Of a stretch of DNA of 64,000 bases, positions 42,807 through 50,283 are shown in pieces. How positions within the stretch are numbered: the first letter of the stretch is position 1; each line of letters opens with the position of its first letter. The position numbers and the translations under genes were made by a program. The stretch covers positions 62,001 through 126,000 of the forward strand of contig NZ_BMWC01000015.1 in assembly GCF_014651035.1 (NCBI RefSeq). The letters run 5' to 3'. This DNA comes from Streptomyces lomondensis (GTDB taxonomy: Bacteria; Actinomycetota; Actinomycetes; Streptomycetales; Streptomycetaceae). The notes beneath the pieces were generated by a model. That model did not search any database. It had not been told where the DNA came from and was given only the letters and a program-made list of their open reading frames with translations.

Positions 42807-43651
42807 GCGCGCACTCCGTCCGTCTCGTCGGCCCGCTCGGGGTGGTGCGGTGGCGAGGCCGGTTCGTCGGGCGCCCCGGCGACGACGACCCGGCCCCGGA
42901 CGCGCACGACGTCGACCTGCGTGCCGTAGAGCCGGGTCAGCGACTCGGAGGTCAGCACCTCGTCCGGGGTGCCGACCCGGTGACCGCCCCGGGCCAGGTA
43001 CAGCACCCGGTCGACCAGCCCCAGCACCGGGTTGATCTCGTGCGTCACGAACACCACCGCCGTGCCGTGGGAGCGGCGCCGGGCGTCGATCAGCTCGGTG
43101 ACGGCCCGCTGGTGGTTCAGGTCGAGCGACAGCAGCGGCTCGTCGCACAGCAGGATCCGCGGGTCGGTCGCCAGGGCCTGCCCGATGCGCACGCGCTGGC
43201 GTTCGCCGCCGGACAGCATCCCGAGCGGGGCGTCCGCGTACGCCGCGGCCCCGACCGACTCGAGGATCTCGTCCACCCGGCGACGGATCCCGCCGCCGCG
43301 CAGCCGTGGCCCGAAGCGGTGCCCGTCGATGCCGAACCGCACGAGGTCCCGGGCGCGCAGCAGGGCCTGCGCGGACAGCGCCGCCTGCTGCGGGACGTAG
43401 CCGATGTGCCGGGCGGCCTCGCGCGCCGGCCCGCCGAGGACCGTCAGCGTCCCGGCGGACAGCGGCTGACGGCCCAGCAGCGCCCGGACGAAACTGGTCT
43501 TGCCCGCGCCGTTCGGACCGAGCACGGCCAGGAACTCCCCGGGCCGCACGTCCAGGTCGAGGCCGCTCCACACCTCGCGGTCGCCGTAGGACAGGGCCGC
43601 GGCGCGCAGGCTGACGACGGGCGCGCGGTCCTGGCGGGGGAGCGCGCTCAC
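42803..43651 (-). CDS. znuC: zinc ABC transporter ATPase ZnuC
   Basis: A 282-residue ATPase. Walker A is GPNGAGKTSFVRALLG, Q-loop GYVPQQ, signature LSGGERQRVRIGQAL, Walker B ILLCDEPLLSLD, and the switch His is in VTHEIN. The Pro/His-rich tail (ASPPHHPERADETD) lies outside the normal domain. GTG at 43651 overlaps the znuA stop (GTGA). Middle gene of the znuACB operon. Confidence 0.9.
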   Translation of the reverse strand: MSALPRQDRAPVVSLRAAALSYGDREVWSGLDLDVRPGEFLAVLGPNGAGKTSFVRALLGRQPLSAGTLTVLGGPAREAARHIGYVPQQAALSAQALLRARDLVRFGIDGHRFGPRLRGGGIRRRVDEILESVGAAAYADAPLGMLSGGERQRVRIGQALATDPRILLCDEPLLSLDLNHQRAVTELIDARRRSHGTAVVFVTHEINPVLGLVDRVLYLARGGHRVGTPDEVLTSESLTRLYGTQVDVVRVRGRVVVAGAPDEPASPPHHPERADETDGVRA

Positions 43652-44568
43652 TTGGCCAGCGCGCTCGCGAGCGCGTCGACGTTGCCGGTCATCCAGCCGA
43701 GGTAGTCCTTGCCCTTCGGCAGGGTCTCGGTCACGGGCACGACGGGGACGTCGGCCGCCTTGGCCGCCGACTCGGCCTTCTCGGTCTGCGGGCCGGAGGT
43801 CTGCTCGTTGTAGACGAGCGCCTTCACCTTCCTGCCGCTGAACAGGGCGAGACTCTCCTGGAGGACCCGCGGGGATACGTCGTCGCCCTCCTCGACGGCC
43901 TCGCTGAACGCCGGGGGCGTCTTGTCGACCAGACCGCTCGCCTCGGTCATGTACAGCGGCACGGGCTCGGTGATCGCCACCCCCTCGCCGCCGTGCTCCT
44001 TCTTGATCTGCGCCTCCTTCGCCTCCAGCGGCGCGAGCTTCGCCTTGAAGGCGGCGGCGTTCTTGGTGAAGGCGGCGGCGCCGTCCGGGTCGGCCTTGGC
44101 GAGAGCCGCGGCTATGCGGTCGGCGACCTCGGCGACGGTGGGGAAGTCGTACCAGACGTGCTCGTTGAGCTCGCCGCCCTTGGGGGCGGTCCTGCCGGAC
44201 ACCTTCACCGCGTTGATCACCGCGGCGGAGTCGTTGTGGCCGCTCTTCAGCATGCGGTCGACGAAGTCGTCGTAGCCGCCGCCGTTCTCGACGACGACCT
44301 TCGCCTTGGACAGGGCCAGCTGGTTCTGGGTGTCGGCCTCGTAGGAGTGCGGGTCCTGGTCGGGGTCGCTGATGATCGAGGTGACGTCGACCCTGTCGCC
44401 GCCGATGTGCCGCACGATGTCGCCGTAGACGTTCGTGGAGGCGACCACCGCCACACGGGCCGGCGTGCTGGTGCCGCCGGCGGAGTCCGACGAGCTGCCG
44501 CAGCCCGCGAGGAGGGCCAGGGACGCGCTGGTCAGCAGCGCCAGGCGGCGGGACGTGGACAGGGGCAT
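43648..44568 (-). CDS. znuA: zinc-binding lipoprotein ZnuA (cluster A-I solute-binding protein)
   Basis: A 306-residue secreted lipoprotein: signal peptide with lipobox LLAGC (Cys22). Metal ligands of the cluster A-I fold are likely His in DQDPHSYE, His in EHVWYDFP, and acid/His-like residues near the C-terminus (YNEQTSGPQTEK). The His-rich loop of gammaproteobacterial ZnuA is absent, as is common in Actinobacteria. ATG at 44568. It starts the operon, and two Zur-like 15-mers lie 57-111 bp upstream. Confidence 0.9.
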   Translation of the reverse strand: MPLSTSRRLALLTSASLALLAGCGSSSDSAGGTSTPARVAVVASTNVYGDIVRHIGGDRVDVTSIISDPDQDPHSYEADTQNQLALSKAKVVVENGGGYDDFVDRMLKSGHNDSAAVINAVKVSGRTAPKGGELNEHVWYDFPTVAEVADRIAAALAKADPDGAAAFTKNAAAFKAKLAPLEAKEAQIKKEHGGEGVAITEPVPLYMTEASGLVDKTPPAFSEAVEEGDDVSPRVLQESLALFSGRKVKALVYNEQTSGPQTEKAESAAKAADVPVVPVTETLPKGKDYLGWMTGNVDALASALAK

Positions 44569-44624
44569 GGCTCCTCCAGGACGGATGGGCAGAGGGGTTC
44601 GGGGCAGGCAGGCGCCACGCTAGA

Positions 44625-44639
44625 TGGCAATGAATGTCA
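44625..44639. promoter_or_regulatory. Zur box candidate 1
   Basis: TGGCAATGAATGTCA resembles the Streptomyces Zur consensus TGAAAATGATTTTCA in its ends and AATGA centre. It lies 57 bp upstream of the znuA start and may repress that promoter when zinc is sufficient. Confidence 0.6.
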
Positions 44640-44664
44640 AGAGCGGGTTCCGGCCGAAGTCATG

Positions 44665-44679
44665 TGAAAACCATTGCCA
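44665..44679. promoter_or_regulatory. Zur box candidate 2
   Basis: TGAAAACCATTGCCA matches the Zur consensus TGAAAATGATTTTCA at 11 of 15 positions. With the first box 40 bp away (centre to centre) it forms a double site in the znuA/YheO divergent region. Confidence 0.65.
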
Positions 44680-44705
44680 ACTGTTGGTAATTTCTGGACT
44701 GACTA

Positions 44706-44718
44706 TCCAGCTGCTGGA
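44706..44718. promoter_or_regulatory. palindrome upstream of the YheO-like regulator
   Basis: TCCAGC-T-GCTGGA is a perfect 13-bp palindrome, 38 bp before the regulator's ATG. It could be the binding site of that regulator itself. Symmetry and place are the only support. Confidence 0.35.
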
Positions 44719-44756
44719 CGTGTCGTCTAGATTGGGGGCACCTGAGGGGAGACGTC

Positions 44757-45443
44757 ATGGCCACCGAACAAGCCCGGGACGCCGAGCGGGACGCGATCCT
44801 CGCCGCGCTCACGCCGGTCGTCGACGGGATCGCCGCGACCTTCGGTCCGCTCTGCGACGTCGTGCTGCACGACTACCGGAACCCGGAGAAGTCGGTGGTC
44901 GCCGTCGCCGGATCGATCACCGGACGGACGGTGGGCGGCGCGATGAGCGAGATCGGCATGCGCGTCCTCGCCCGCGGCGACGAGGCGGCCGACGAACTGA
45001 ACTACGTCACCCGCACCCGGAACGGCACCCTGCTGAAGTCCTCCACGATGGTGCTGCGGGACTCCGCGGGAGCGGTGTTCGGCGCGCTCTGCGTCAACGT
45101 GGACATCAGCGCCGTCAGCCAGGCCCACAGCCTGCTCGGGGCGCTCGCCGGAGCCGGTGCCGCCCCGGCGGAACCGCCGACCACCACCTTCGGCAACGAC
45201 ATCGACTCCGTGGTCGACGCCCTCGTCGACGCCCACCGGTCGAAACAGCGGGGCAGCTGGGCGGAGCTGGACCGGGCGGAACGCCTGGAGCTGTTCGGCG
45301 GACTGGACGCACGCGGTGTCTTCGCCGTGCGCGGCGCGGTCGAGCAGGTTGCCGCCCGGCTCGGCATCTCCCGCGCCTCCGCCTACCACTACCTCGCCCA
45401 GGCCCGGGCCGCCCACGACACATCCACCGGAGGAACCGCGTGA
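44757..45443 (+). CDS. YheO/DauR-like PAS-domain transcriptional regulator
   Basis: A 228-residue regulator. Residues about 10-125 are a YheO-type PAS domain (LCDVVLHDYRNPEKSVVAVAGSITGR ... FGALCVNVDIS); residues about 165-220 hold a C-terminal helix-turn-helix (VEQVAARLGISRASAYHYLAQ), as in DauR, which controls D-arginine use. ATG at 44757 follows GAGGGGAG. Its stop overlaps the start of the dehydratase gene (GTGA), so it very likely controls that enzyme in response to an amino acid. Confidence 0.88.
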   Translation: MATEQARDAERDAILAALTPVVDGIAATFGPLCDVVLHDYRNPEKSVVAVAGSITGRTVGGAMSEIGMRVLARGDEAADELNYVTRTRNGTLLKSSTMVLRDSAGAVFGALCVNVDISAVSQAHSLLGALAGAGAAPAEPPTTTFGNDIDSVVDALVDAHRSKQRGSWAELDRAERLELFGGLDARGVFAVRGAVEQVAARLGISRASAYHYLAQARAAHDTSTGGTA

Positions 45444-46438
45444 CGACCACCACCCCACCCGTCACCCTCGACGACGTCCGCGACGCCGCCGCCCGGCTCA
45501 AGGGCGTCGCCCACCGCACCCCGGTCCTGCGCTCCCGCACCCTGGACGCGCTCGCCGGCGCCGAGATCCACCTCAAGTGCGAGAACTTCCAGCGCGTGGG
45601 CGCCTTCAAGTTCCGCGGCGCCTACAACGCCGCCTCCCGCCTCACCCCCGAGCAGCTGTCCCGGGGCATCGCCGCCTACTCCTCCGGCAACCACGCCCAG
45701 GCCGTCGCCCTGGCCGCCCGCGAGCTCGGCACCACCGCCGTGATCGTCATGCCGGAGGACGCCCCGCCGTCGAAACGGGCGGCCACCGCCGGCTACGGCG
45801 CCGAGATCGTCACGTACGACCGCTACACCGGCGACCGCGTCGCCCTCGCCGAGGCCCTGGCCGCCGAGCGGGGCCTGACGGTCATCCCGCCCTACGAGCA
45901 TCCGCACGTCATCGCCGGGCAGGGCACCGCCGCACTCGAACTCGTCGAAGAAGCAGGGGAGTTGGACGCGCTGATCGCGCCCGTCGGCGGCGGGGGACTG
46001 ATCGCCGGCAGCGGTACGGCCGTCAAGGGCCTGCACCCCGCAACCCGCGTGATCGGCGTCGAACCAGAGGCCGGGGACGACACCAGACGGTCCCTGGAGG
46101 CCGGCCGGCGCGTCAGCATCCCGGTCCCGCACACCATCGCCGACGGCCAGGCCCTGCACACCCCCGGAGAGCTGACCTTCTCCCTGAACCGGCGCCTCCT
46201 CGACGACGTCGTCCTGGTCAGCGACGACGAGATCCGGGACGCGATGCGGTTCGCCTTCGAGCGGCTGAAGATCGTCGTCGAACCGAGCGGCGCCACCCCG
46301 CTGGCCGCCCTGCTCACCGGCCGCGCGGGCCGCCTCCCGGGCCGCGTCGGCGTCATCCTCTCCGGCGGCAACATCGACGCCGGGCGCTTCGCCGAGCTCT
46401 GCGGGAGCGGCGCCCCCGGAATGGCGCCGCCCGCTTGA
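45440..46438 (+). CDS. PLP-dependent threonine/serine dehydratase family (threo-3-hydroxyaspartate ammonia-lyase-like)
   Basis: A 332-residue fold-type II PLP enzyme. The PLP lysine is in FKFRGAYNAA, SSGNHAQAVA binds the substrate carboxylate, and GGGGLIAG binds the phosphate. With no ACT regulatory domain it is a catabolic or serine-racemase-like type, acting on L-threonine, serine or threo-3-hydroxyaspartate. GTG at 45440 overlaps the regulator's stop. The pair with a YheO/DauR-like regulator suggests use of a D- or hydroxy-amino acid. Exact substrate unresolved. Confidence 0.88.
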   Translation: MTTTTPPVTLDDVRDAAARLKGVAHRTPVLRSRTLDALAGAEIHLKCENFQRVGAFKFRGAYNAASRLTPEQLSRGIAAYSSGNHAQAVALAARELGTTAVIVMPEDAPPSKRAATAGYGAEIVTYDRYTGDRVALAEALAAERGLTVIPPYEHPHVIAGQGTAALELVEEAGELDALIAPVGGGGLIAGSGTAVKGLHPATRVIGVEPEAGDDTRRSLEAGRRVSIPVPHTIADGQALHTPGELTFSLNRRLLDDVVLVSDDEIRDAMRFAFERLKIVVEPSGATPLAALLTGRAGRLPGRVGVILSGGNIDAGRFAELCGSGAPGMAPPA

Positions 46439-46481
46439 CGGACGGACGATGGAAGCACATCCCTCACCGAGGAGGAGCGTC

Positions 46482-46841
46482 ATGCTTGAGGTGAAGACGC
46501 TCGACAAGCCGGACGAGCGGCGCGACTACCCCCGAGGCCACCTGGAAGCCGTCCACATGACGGGACTGGACTTCGCCGTGGCCACGTTCGAACCGGGCTG
46601 GCGCTGGTCCGAGTCCGTGGCTCCCATCGCCGGGACCGACAGCTGCCAGATCCACCACAACGGCTACGTCGTCTCGGGCCGTCTGCACATCCGTATGAAC
46701 GACGGCGGGGAAGGCGAGGTCGGCCCCGGCGACGTGTTCGTCTGCCCGCCCGGGCACGATGCCTGGGTCGTCGGCGACGAGCAGTGCGTGGTGTACGACT
46801 TCGCGGGCAGCATGGCCAAGGAGTACGCCAAGAAGGACTAG
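46482..46841 (+). CDS. cupin domain protein
   Basis: A 119-residue single-domain cupin. Motif 1 is around HHNGYVVSGRLHIRM, motif 2 around GDVFVCPPGHDAWVVGDEQ, giving the usual metal ligands. Function unknown; such proteins bind small ligands or act as isomerases or dioxygenases. ATG at 46482 has GAGGAGGAGCG upstream, preferred over a start 33 bp earlier. It follows the dehydratase by 43 bp in the same direction and may be in its operon. Confidence 0.85.
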   Translation: MLEVKTLDKPDERRDYPRGHLEAVHMTGLDFAVATFEPGWRWSESVAPIAGTDSCQIHHNGYVVSGRLHIRMNDGGEGEVGPGDVFVCPPGHDAWVVGDEQCVVYDFAGSMAKEYAKKD

Positions 46842-46914
46842 ACCGTTCACCCATGAGGCCGGCGGGCTTCGGGCTCCTCTCGCCCCCCGCCCGCACGCGG
46901 CCCCTTGCCTGTGG

Positions 46915-46962
46915 AAACCGATCGGTTTGCGCTTCCCGCCATGGGGAACCGATCGGTTTCCC
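46915..46962. promoter_or_regulatory. tandem ACCGATCGGT palindromes (TetR-type operator pair)
   Basis: Two copies of a perfect palindrome: AAACCGATCGGTTT at 46915-46928 and AACCGATCGGTT at 46947-46958, inside GGGAACCGATCGGTTTCCC. Their centres are 31 bp apart, three helical turns. This looks like a TetR-family operator pair, yet it sits between the 3' ends of two convergent genes. A terminator role is the alternative. Confidence 0.5.
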
Positions 46963-46966
46963 TTCT

Positions 46967-48325
46967 TCAGACCGGCAGCAGCCGTGCCACCAGCGCGCTC
47001 AACTGCCGGGCGGTGCGGCACTCGTGCATCTCGACCAGCTCGGCGTACGCGGGCGCGGCGGAGTCGCCCGTGCCCCAGCGGGAGCGCTGCTCGGGGTTCA
47101 ACCAGTGCACCCGACGCGCCCGTTCGGCGATCCGCCGTACGGCCGGCAGGTTCGGGTCGCTCCGGTTCGTCCGGGCGTCACCGAGGACCAACACGGTCGT
47201 GCGCGGACCGACCGCGTCCCCGTACCGCTCCGCGAACTCGCCCAGGGCCATGCCGTAGTCGCTGCTGCCGTGCCAGCCCGTGACCGCCGCCTCCGCCTGG
47301 ATGCGGGCGCCCAGCCCCTCCGGGTCGGCGGTGCCGTGCTCCAGCAGCCCGGTCACCTCGTCGATCCGGTTGACGAAGGCGAACACGCGCACCTTGCCGA
47401 ACTGGTCGTGCAGCGCCTGCACCAGCAGCATCGTGAAGTCCGAGAAGCCGGAGACCGACCCCGACACATCGCACAGCAGCACCAGTTCGGGGCGGGCCGG
47501 ACGCCGCCGGCGCAGCACCGGCTTCATCGGCACGCCGCCCGTCGACAGCGAACCGCGCAGGGTCCGCCGCAGATCGATCGTGCCCCGGGAGGCGCGACGG
47601 CGCCGGGCCGCGAGCCGGGTCGCGAGCTTGCGGGCGAGCGGCTGAACCGTTCTGCGCAGTTCGGCGAGCCGGTCCTTCCCGGCGAACAGGAAGTCGACCC
47701 GGTCGGCGGTCGGGGCCACCGCCCGCCGGGCGATCTCGTCCCGGCCGCGCCGCTCGGCGACCCGGCGCCGCGCCTCCGCGGCCACCAGCGCGCGGAAGGC
47801 CTCGATCCGCCGCCGGATCTCGTCCTCCAGCAGCCGGTCCGCGAAGCCGGAACTCCCGACCCGCGCGCGCACCTCGTCCCGGACCCGGGCCATCAGGGTC
47901 TGCGGGCGCAGCCGCTCCAGCGTCTGGTACGACGACCAGCCGTCCGACTCCGGCGACGAACCGTAGCCGCCGAACCCGTCGACCGCCTCGATCGCCAGCC
48001 GGCCCAGCAGCGCCCGGTCGTCGGCGGCCAGGGCGGCCGCCAGCCGGTCGCGCAGATCGTCCCGCTCCGCCGCCTGCCGCTCCGGGCCGCCGACGCCGCG
48101 CGGGAAGTAGAGGTCGAAGACCGGGTCGAACACCTGCCGTTGCCCGGGCCCGTGCAGCAGCGTCGCCGCCAGCCCCTCGCGGAGCAACTCCCGGTCGGCG
48201 AGGCCCAGTTCCCCGATCGCCCGGGCCGCGTCGACGGTCTCGCCGGTGCCGATCCGGACGCCGTGTGCGCGGAGCGCCCCGACGAGGGACGTCAGCCGCT
48301 CGGCGACGCCTTCCCGCGTGGTCAC
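46967..48325 (-). CDS. VWA domain protein, CoxE-like
   Basis: A 452-residue protein. The C-terminal ~200 residues form a von Willebrand A domain with MIDAS motif DVSGSVSGFS; the long, basic N-terminal part is typical of CoxE-family proteins. With a MoxR ATPase these proteins act as chaperone-like pairs, for example in metal-centre insertion, though no CO dehydrogenase or other clear client is nearby. GTG at 48325 overlaps the moxR stop (GTGA). Confidence 0.9.
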   Translation of the reverse strand: MTTREGVAERLTSLVGALRAHGVRIGTGETVDAARAIGELGLADRELLREGLAATLLHGPGQRQVFDPVFDLYFPRGVGGPERQAAERDDLRDRLAAALAADDRALLGRLAIEAVDGFGGYGSSPESDGWSSYQTLERLRPQTLMARVRDEVRARVGSSGFADRLLEDEIRRRIEAFRALVAAEARRRVAERRGRDEIARRAVAPTADRVDFLFAGKDRLAELRRTVQPLARKLATRLAARRRRASRGTIDLRRTLRGSLSTGGVPMKPVLRRRRPARPELVLLCDVSGSVSGFSDFTMLLVQALHDQFGKVRVFAFVNRIDEVTGLLEHGTADPEGLGARIQAEAAVTGWHGSSDYGMALGEFAERYGDAVGPRTTVLVLGDARTNRSDPNLPAVRRIAERARRVHWLNPEQRSRWGTGDSAAPAYAELVEMHECRTARQLSALVARLLPV

Positions 48326-49179
48326 AGGGCGTCCAGGTCGAGCTTGGCGGACGCCTTGAGAAGGTCGTCCTGGTGCTTGAGGAGGACACCGAGGGTGGCC
48401 TGTACGACCGTCTCGTCCAAGGTGCCGGCGCCGAGCGCGAGCAGGGTGCGCGCCCAGTCGACGGTCTCGGCGACCGACGGCACCTTGCGCAGGTCCATCG
48501 CCCGCAGCGCGCCCACGACCCGGACGACCGAACGGGCCAGCGCCTCGTCCAGCTCCGGCACCTTCAGCCGTACGATCCGGCGCTCCAGCTCCTCGTCCGG
48601 GAAGCCGATGTGGAGGAAGAGGCAGCGGCGGCGCAGCGCCTCGGACAGCTCCCGGCTCGCGTTGGAGGTGAGGACGACGAAGGGGCGGCGTGTCGCGGTG
48701 ATGGTGCCCAGCTCCGGGACGGTCACCTGGAAGTCGCTGAGCACCTCCAGCAGCAGCCCCTCCACCTCGACGTCCGCCTTGTCGGTCTCGTCGATCAGCA
48801 GCACCTTGGCGTCGTCGCCCCGGATGGCGGTCAGCAGCGGCCGCGTGAGCAGGAACTCCTCGCTGAAGATGTCCGTGCGGGTCTCGTCCCACGTCTCCTC
48901 GCGGCCCGCGCTGATGCGCAGGAGCTGCTTGGCGTGGTTCCACTCGTACAGGGCCCGGGCCTCGTCGACCCCCTCGTAGCACTGGAGGCGGACGAGCCGC
49001 GCCCCGACGACCTCGGCGACCGCCTTGGCGAGTTCCGTCTTGCCGACGCCGGCCGGGCCCTCGACGAGGAGCGGCTTGCCGAGACGGTCGGCGAGGAAGA
49101 CGGTCGTGGCGACGGCGGGCGAGGCGAGATAGCCGGTCTCGGCCAGACGTGCGGAGACGTCGTCGACGGATGTGAACAA
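48322..49179 (-). CDS. MoxR-family AAA+ ATPase (CoxD-like)
   Basis: A 285-residue AAA+ protein. Walker A is VEGPAGVGKTELAKAVAE, Walker B KVLLIDETDKAD, sensor 1 VVLTSNASRELSEAL, with the arginine finger near RRRCLFLHIGFPD. It pairs with the coupled VWA protein as a remodelling machine; client unknown. ATG at 49179. Upstream is a KstR2-like palindrome near 49235 and then an ABC ATPase remnant. Confidence 0.92.
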   Translation of the reverse strand: MFTSVDDVSARLAETGYLASPAVATTVFLADRLGKPLLVEGPAGVGKTELAKAVAEVVGARLVRLQCYEGVDEARALYEWNHAKQLLRISAGREETWDETRTDIFSEEFLLTRPLLTAIRGDDAKVLLIDETDKADVEVEGLLLEVLSDFQVTVPELGTITATRRPFVVLTSNASRELSEALRRRCLFLHIGFPDEELERRIVRLKVPELDEALARSVVRVVGALRAMDLRKVPSVAETVDWARTLLALGAGTLDETVVQATLGVLLKHQDDLLKASAKLDLDAL

Positions 49180-49227
49180 CGGGGGCCTCCCAGGTCGGCG
49201 GCGACGGCGGCGGTCTGCAGCACCTAT

Positions 49228-49242
49228 CTAAGCGCTTGTTCA
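49228..49242. promoter_or_regulatory. AAGCGCTT palindrome upstream of moxR
   Basis: CTAAGCGCTTGTTCA, centred on AAGCGCTT, lies about 50 bp upstream of the moxR start. It resembles actinobacterial TetR sites such as the KstR2 type (AnCAAGnnCTTGnT). Weak evidence. Confidence 0.3.
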
Positions 49243-49300
49243 GCGATGCTGTCACTGTTCCTGATCGGGCACCTGGTATACCGGTCGGTTTCCCCTCTCG

Positions 49301-49446
49301 CAGGTTGTACTGCTGGAACACGAACCCGATCCGGCCGCGCCGGAACCGCGGCCCCATCACCGCCGTGAACGTGCCTCGCCCCAGACCGAGCGACACTCCG
49401 TCCAGGGCGGTCACGGCGCTGTCGGCGCTCTCGTACGTCTTAGGTG
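49301..49446 (-). pseudogene. remnant of an ABC transporter ATPase (MacB/LolD type)
   Basis: On the minus strand TYESADSAVTALDGVSLGLG and GTFTAVMGP match the start of a MacB-type ATPase, then the reading jumps straight to RRGRIGFVFQQYNL, the Q-loop region. The Walker A sequence and about 40 residues between are missing, and nothing after the Q-loop is recognisable. It cannot work as an ATPase. The whole gap 49180-49647 (468 bp) holds this remnant, the site near 49235, and a plus-strand stretch near 49514-49640 that looks like a frameshifted coding fragment I cannot name. Confidence 0.7.
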
Positions 49447-49647
49447 ACCTTGACCAGCCGCAGCGCCTCGGCGGCGGGTCCCGGCGTCGGGCCCGGCCCG
49501 GGCGGGCGCCCGGGTGGGTGTCAACGGCCGCTCGCCCGGGCGGGTGGAGGAGGCCGTGGAGCGCATGCGGGGCGAGGACCCGACGCCGATCTGGCGCCCT
49601 GCGCGTCGACGGCGGCTACGTCGACTCGATCCTGCCCTGAGCCCGGC

Positions 49648-50283
49648 TCAGTCCTCGCTCACCAGGATCACCTCCAGCGTGCGCGGACCGTGCACCCCCT
49701 CGACCCGGTCCAGCTCGATGTCGCTGGTCGCCGACGGCCCGGAGATCCAGGTCAACGGGCGCGCCGGGTCGAGGCGTTCGAGGCCCTGCGGCACGGAGGA
49801 GACCACCTGGCCGGCGACGCGCACGACGCAGACGTGGTGGTCGGGGACGAGGGTGATCCGGCGCCGCCCCTGGTCGGGCGAGCCGTCCAGCACGATCGTG
49901 CCGGTCTCGGCGATCGCGACCGCACAGGCCGTCACGACACTGTCCACCCGGTCGAGTTCGTGCGGGGTGCTCTCGCCCCGGTCCGCCACCCGCGTCACCC
50001 CGGTTGCCGCCAGCCACCCCTCGTCCAGCCCGGGCGGCACCAGCACCGAGGCCGAACCGCGCTTCTCCAGCAGCCCCGCGATCAGCCCGGCGAGCCCGGC
50101 GCTGTCGGTGCGGTGCACGATGGCCCGGTAGTCCGCCAGGTTCTCGGCGAGCAGCTCCACCGTCTCCGCGACCGTCCGGTGCCCGTGCTCGCGCAGATAG
50201 TCCCGGGCGATCGGCGTCTCGCCGGCCGGCACGTCCGCCAGCGCGCGCCGCACCCGCGCCAGGATCCGCTCCCTGCTGTTCAC
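49648..50283 (-). CDS. lutC: LutC/YkgG family lactate utilisation protein
   Basis: A 211-residue LUD-domain protein. The family marks are ACAVAIAETGTIVLDG and ITLVPDHHVCVV, and the C-terminal SATSDIELDRVEGVHGPRTLEVIL. With LutA and LutB it oxidises L-lactate to pyruvate. GTG at 50283 overlaps the lutB stop (GTGA). Last gene of lutABC, behind the rhamnose catabolic genes. Confidence 0.92.
   Translation of the reverse strand: MNSRERILARVRRALADVPAGETPIARDYLREHGHRTVAETVELLAENLADYRAIVHRTDSAGLAGLIAGLLEKRGSASVLVPPGLDEGWLAATGVTRVADRGESTPHELDRVDSVVTACAVAIAETGTIVLDGSPDQGRRRITLVPDHHVCVVRVAGQVVSSVPQGLERLDPARPLTWISGPSATSDIELDRVEGVHGPRTLEVILVSED

Noticed and set aside
49514..49640. Small plus-strand coding fragment (EDPTPIW, then LRVDGGYVDSILP in another frame)
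   Set aside because: It needs a frameshift, has no start or domain I recognise, and is kept only as a possible remnant in the gap note.
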